This document shows positions 63,932-64,000 of a stretch of 64,000 nucleotides of DNA, piece by piece. The position numbers and the translations under genes were made by a program. Location of the stretch: the NCBI RefSeq assembly GCF_014696435.1, contig NZ_JACJQG010000048.1:1-64000 (forward strand), read 5' to 3'. Below the pieces are notes generated by a model that saw nothing but the letters and a program-made list of their open reading frames with translations, made no database searches and was not told where the DNA came from. Source of the DNA: Calothrix anomala FACHB-343 (lineage in GTDB: Bacteria > Cyanobacteriota > Cyanobacteriia > Cyanobacteriales > Nostocaceae). Within the stretch, counting starts at the first letter, position 1. Every line of letters begins with the position of its first letter.

Positions 63932-64000
63932 TTAGAATCTAGAGATTGCTGATAATGCTATTTCTGGATTCATGTCATCTATCATACCCATCTCCTCCCT
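63932..64000 (-). CDS. Possible 3' end of a minus-strand gene (partial at window edge)
   Basis: Frame open from the window end to TAA at 63932-63934; the last residues read REEMGMIDDMNPEIALSAIS then RF. Composition is protein-like but only 22 codons are visible. The ORF may be chance. Confidence 0.3.
   Translation of the reverse strand, partial: REEMGMIDDMNPEIALSAISRF

Overview
This window comes from a filamentous, probably heterocyst-forming cyanobacterium (Nostoc/Anabaena/Calothrix-like). HIP1 palindromes (GCGATCGC) occur throughout. The spacers are full of short heptamer tandem repeats (GGGCATT, AATGACC, GTCAACA, AATTCAA, CCCCCTG), the STRR type known from heterocystous genera. Genes for photosystem II D2, cytochrome c6, group 2 sigma factor, SLH-porin and a KdpABGC system with the cyanobacterial KdpG subunit fit this. 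The order psbD (without psbC) - phhB - SLH porin matches what I remember of the Nostoc PCC 7120 chromosome. No contiguous phage, plasmid or CRISPR region is visible.

Layout. 0-3 kb: 3' end of a transposase, a Tab2-type RNA-binding protein and a TldE/PmbA-type protein. 3-7.4 kb: one orphan NRPS gene on the minus strand, with a TubC docking segment and C-A-PCP-C order, whose adenylation domain looks broken and whose 3' end stops inside repeats. 7.8-13.7 kb (minus strand): hypothetical protein, AnmK, TPR protein, cytochrome c6, GNAT and a sigma factor. 14.5-22.9 kb (plus strand): PriA, two overlapping tiny ORFs, then kdpA-kdpB-kdpG-kdpC. 23-38 kb: TonB-dependent receptor, TruB, alpha/beta hydrolase, DMT exporter, CHASE2 kinase, class V aminotransferase, tRNA-Asn, NYN protein and an ECF-type ATPase with a UPF0367 protein. 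37.8-44.6 kb: psbD, a highly structured probable small RNA carrying a 23-codon ORF, phhB, SLH porin, a CymR-like Rrf2 regulator, cysK and a J-protein. 45-55.8 kb: Uma2 protein, PrsW-like protease overlapping a methyltransferase, mscL, a Uma2 pseudogene split by a MITE, DUF3352 protein, M1 aminopeptidase, a DUF433/DUF5615 toxin-antitoxin-like pair and an unknown protein. 56-64 kb: glutamine/basic amino acid ABC transporter (SBP-permease fusion plus ATPase), EF-hand protein, HPP membrane protein, N-acetylmuramoyl-L-alanine amidase, and a large membrane-anchored protein with a PilP/GspC-like end.

Most genes are ordinary housekeeping or physiology genes. The unusual content lies between and inside them: several miniature inverted-repeat elements (one pair is identical over 126 bp, and one of that pair cuts a Uma2 gene exactly at a TA duplication), an eroded NRPS, a structured RNA downstream of psbD, a 62-bp repeat array upstream of the amino acid transporter, and a D2 paralogue with a changed residue beside the TyrD/P680 environment. 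All functions are assigned from motifs and remembered family features; no database search was possible.
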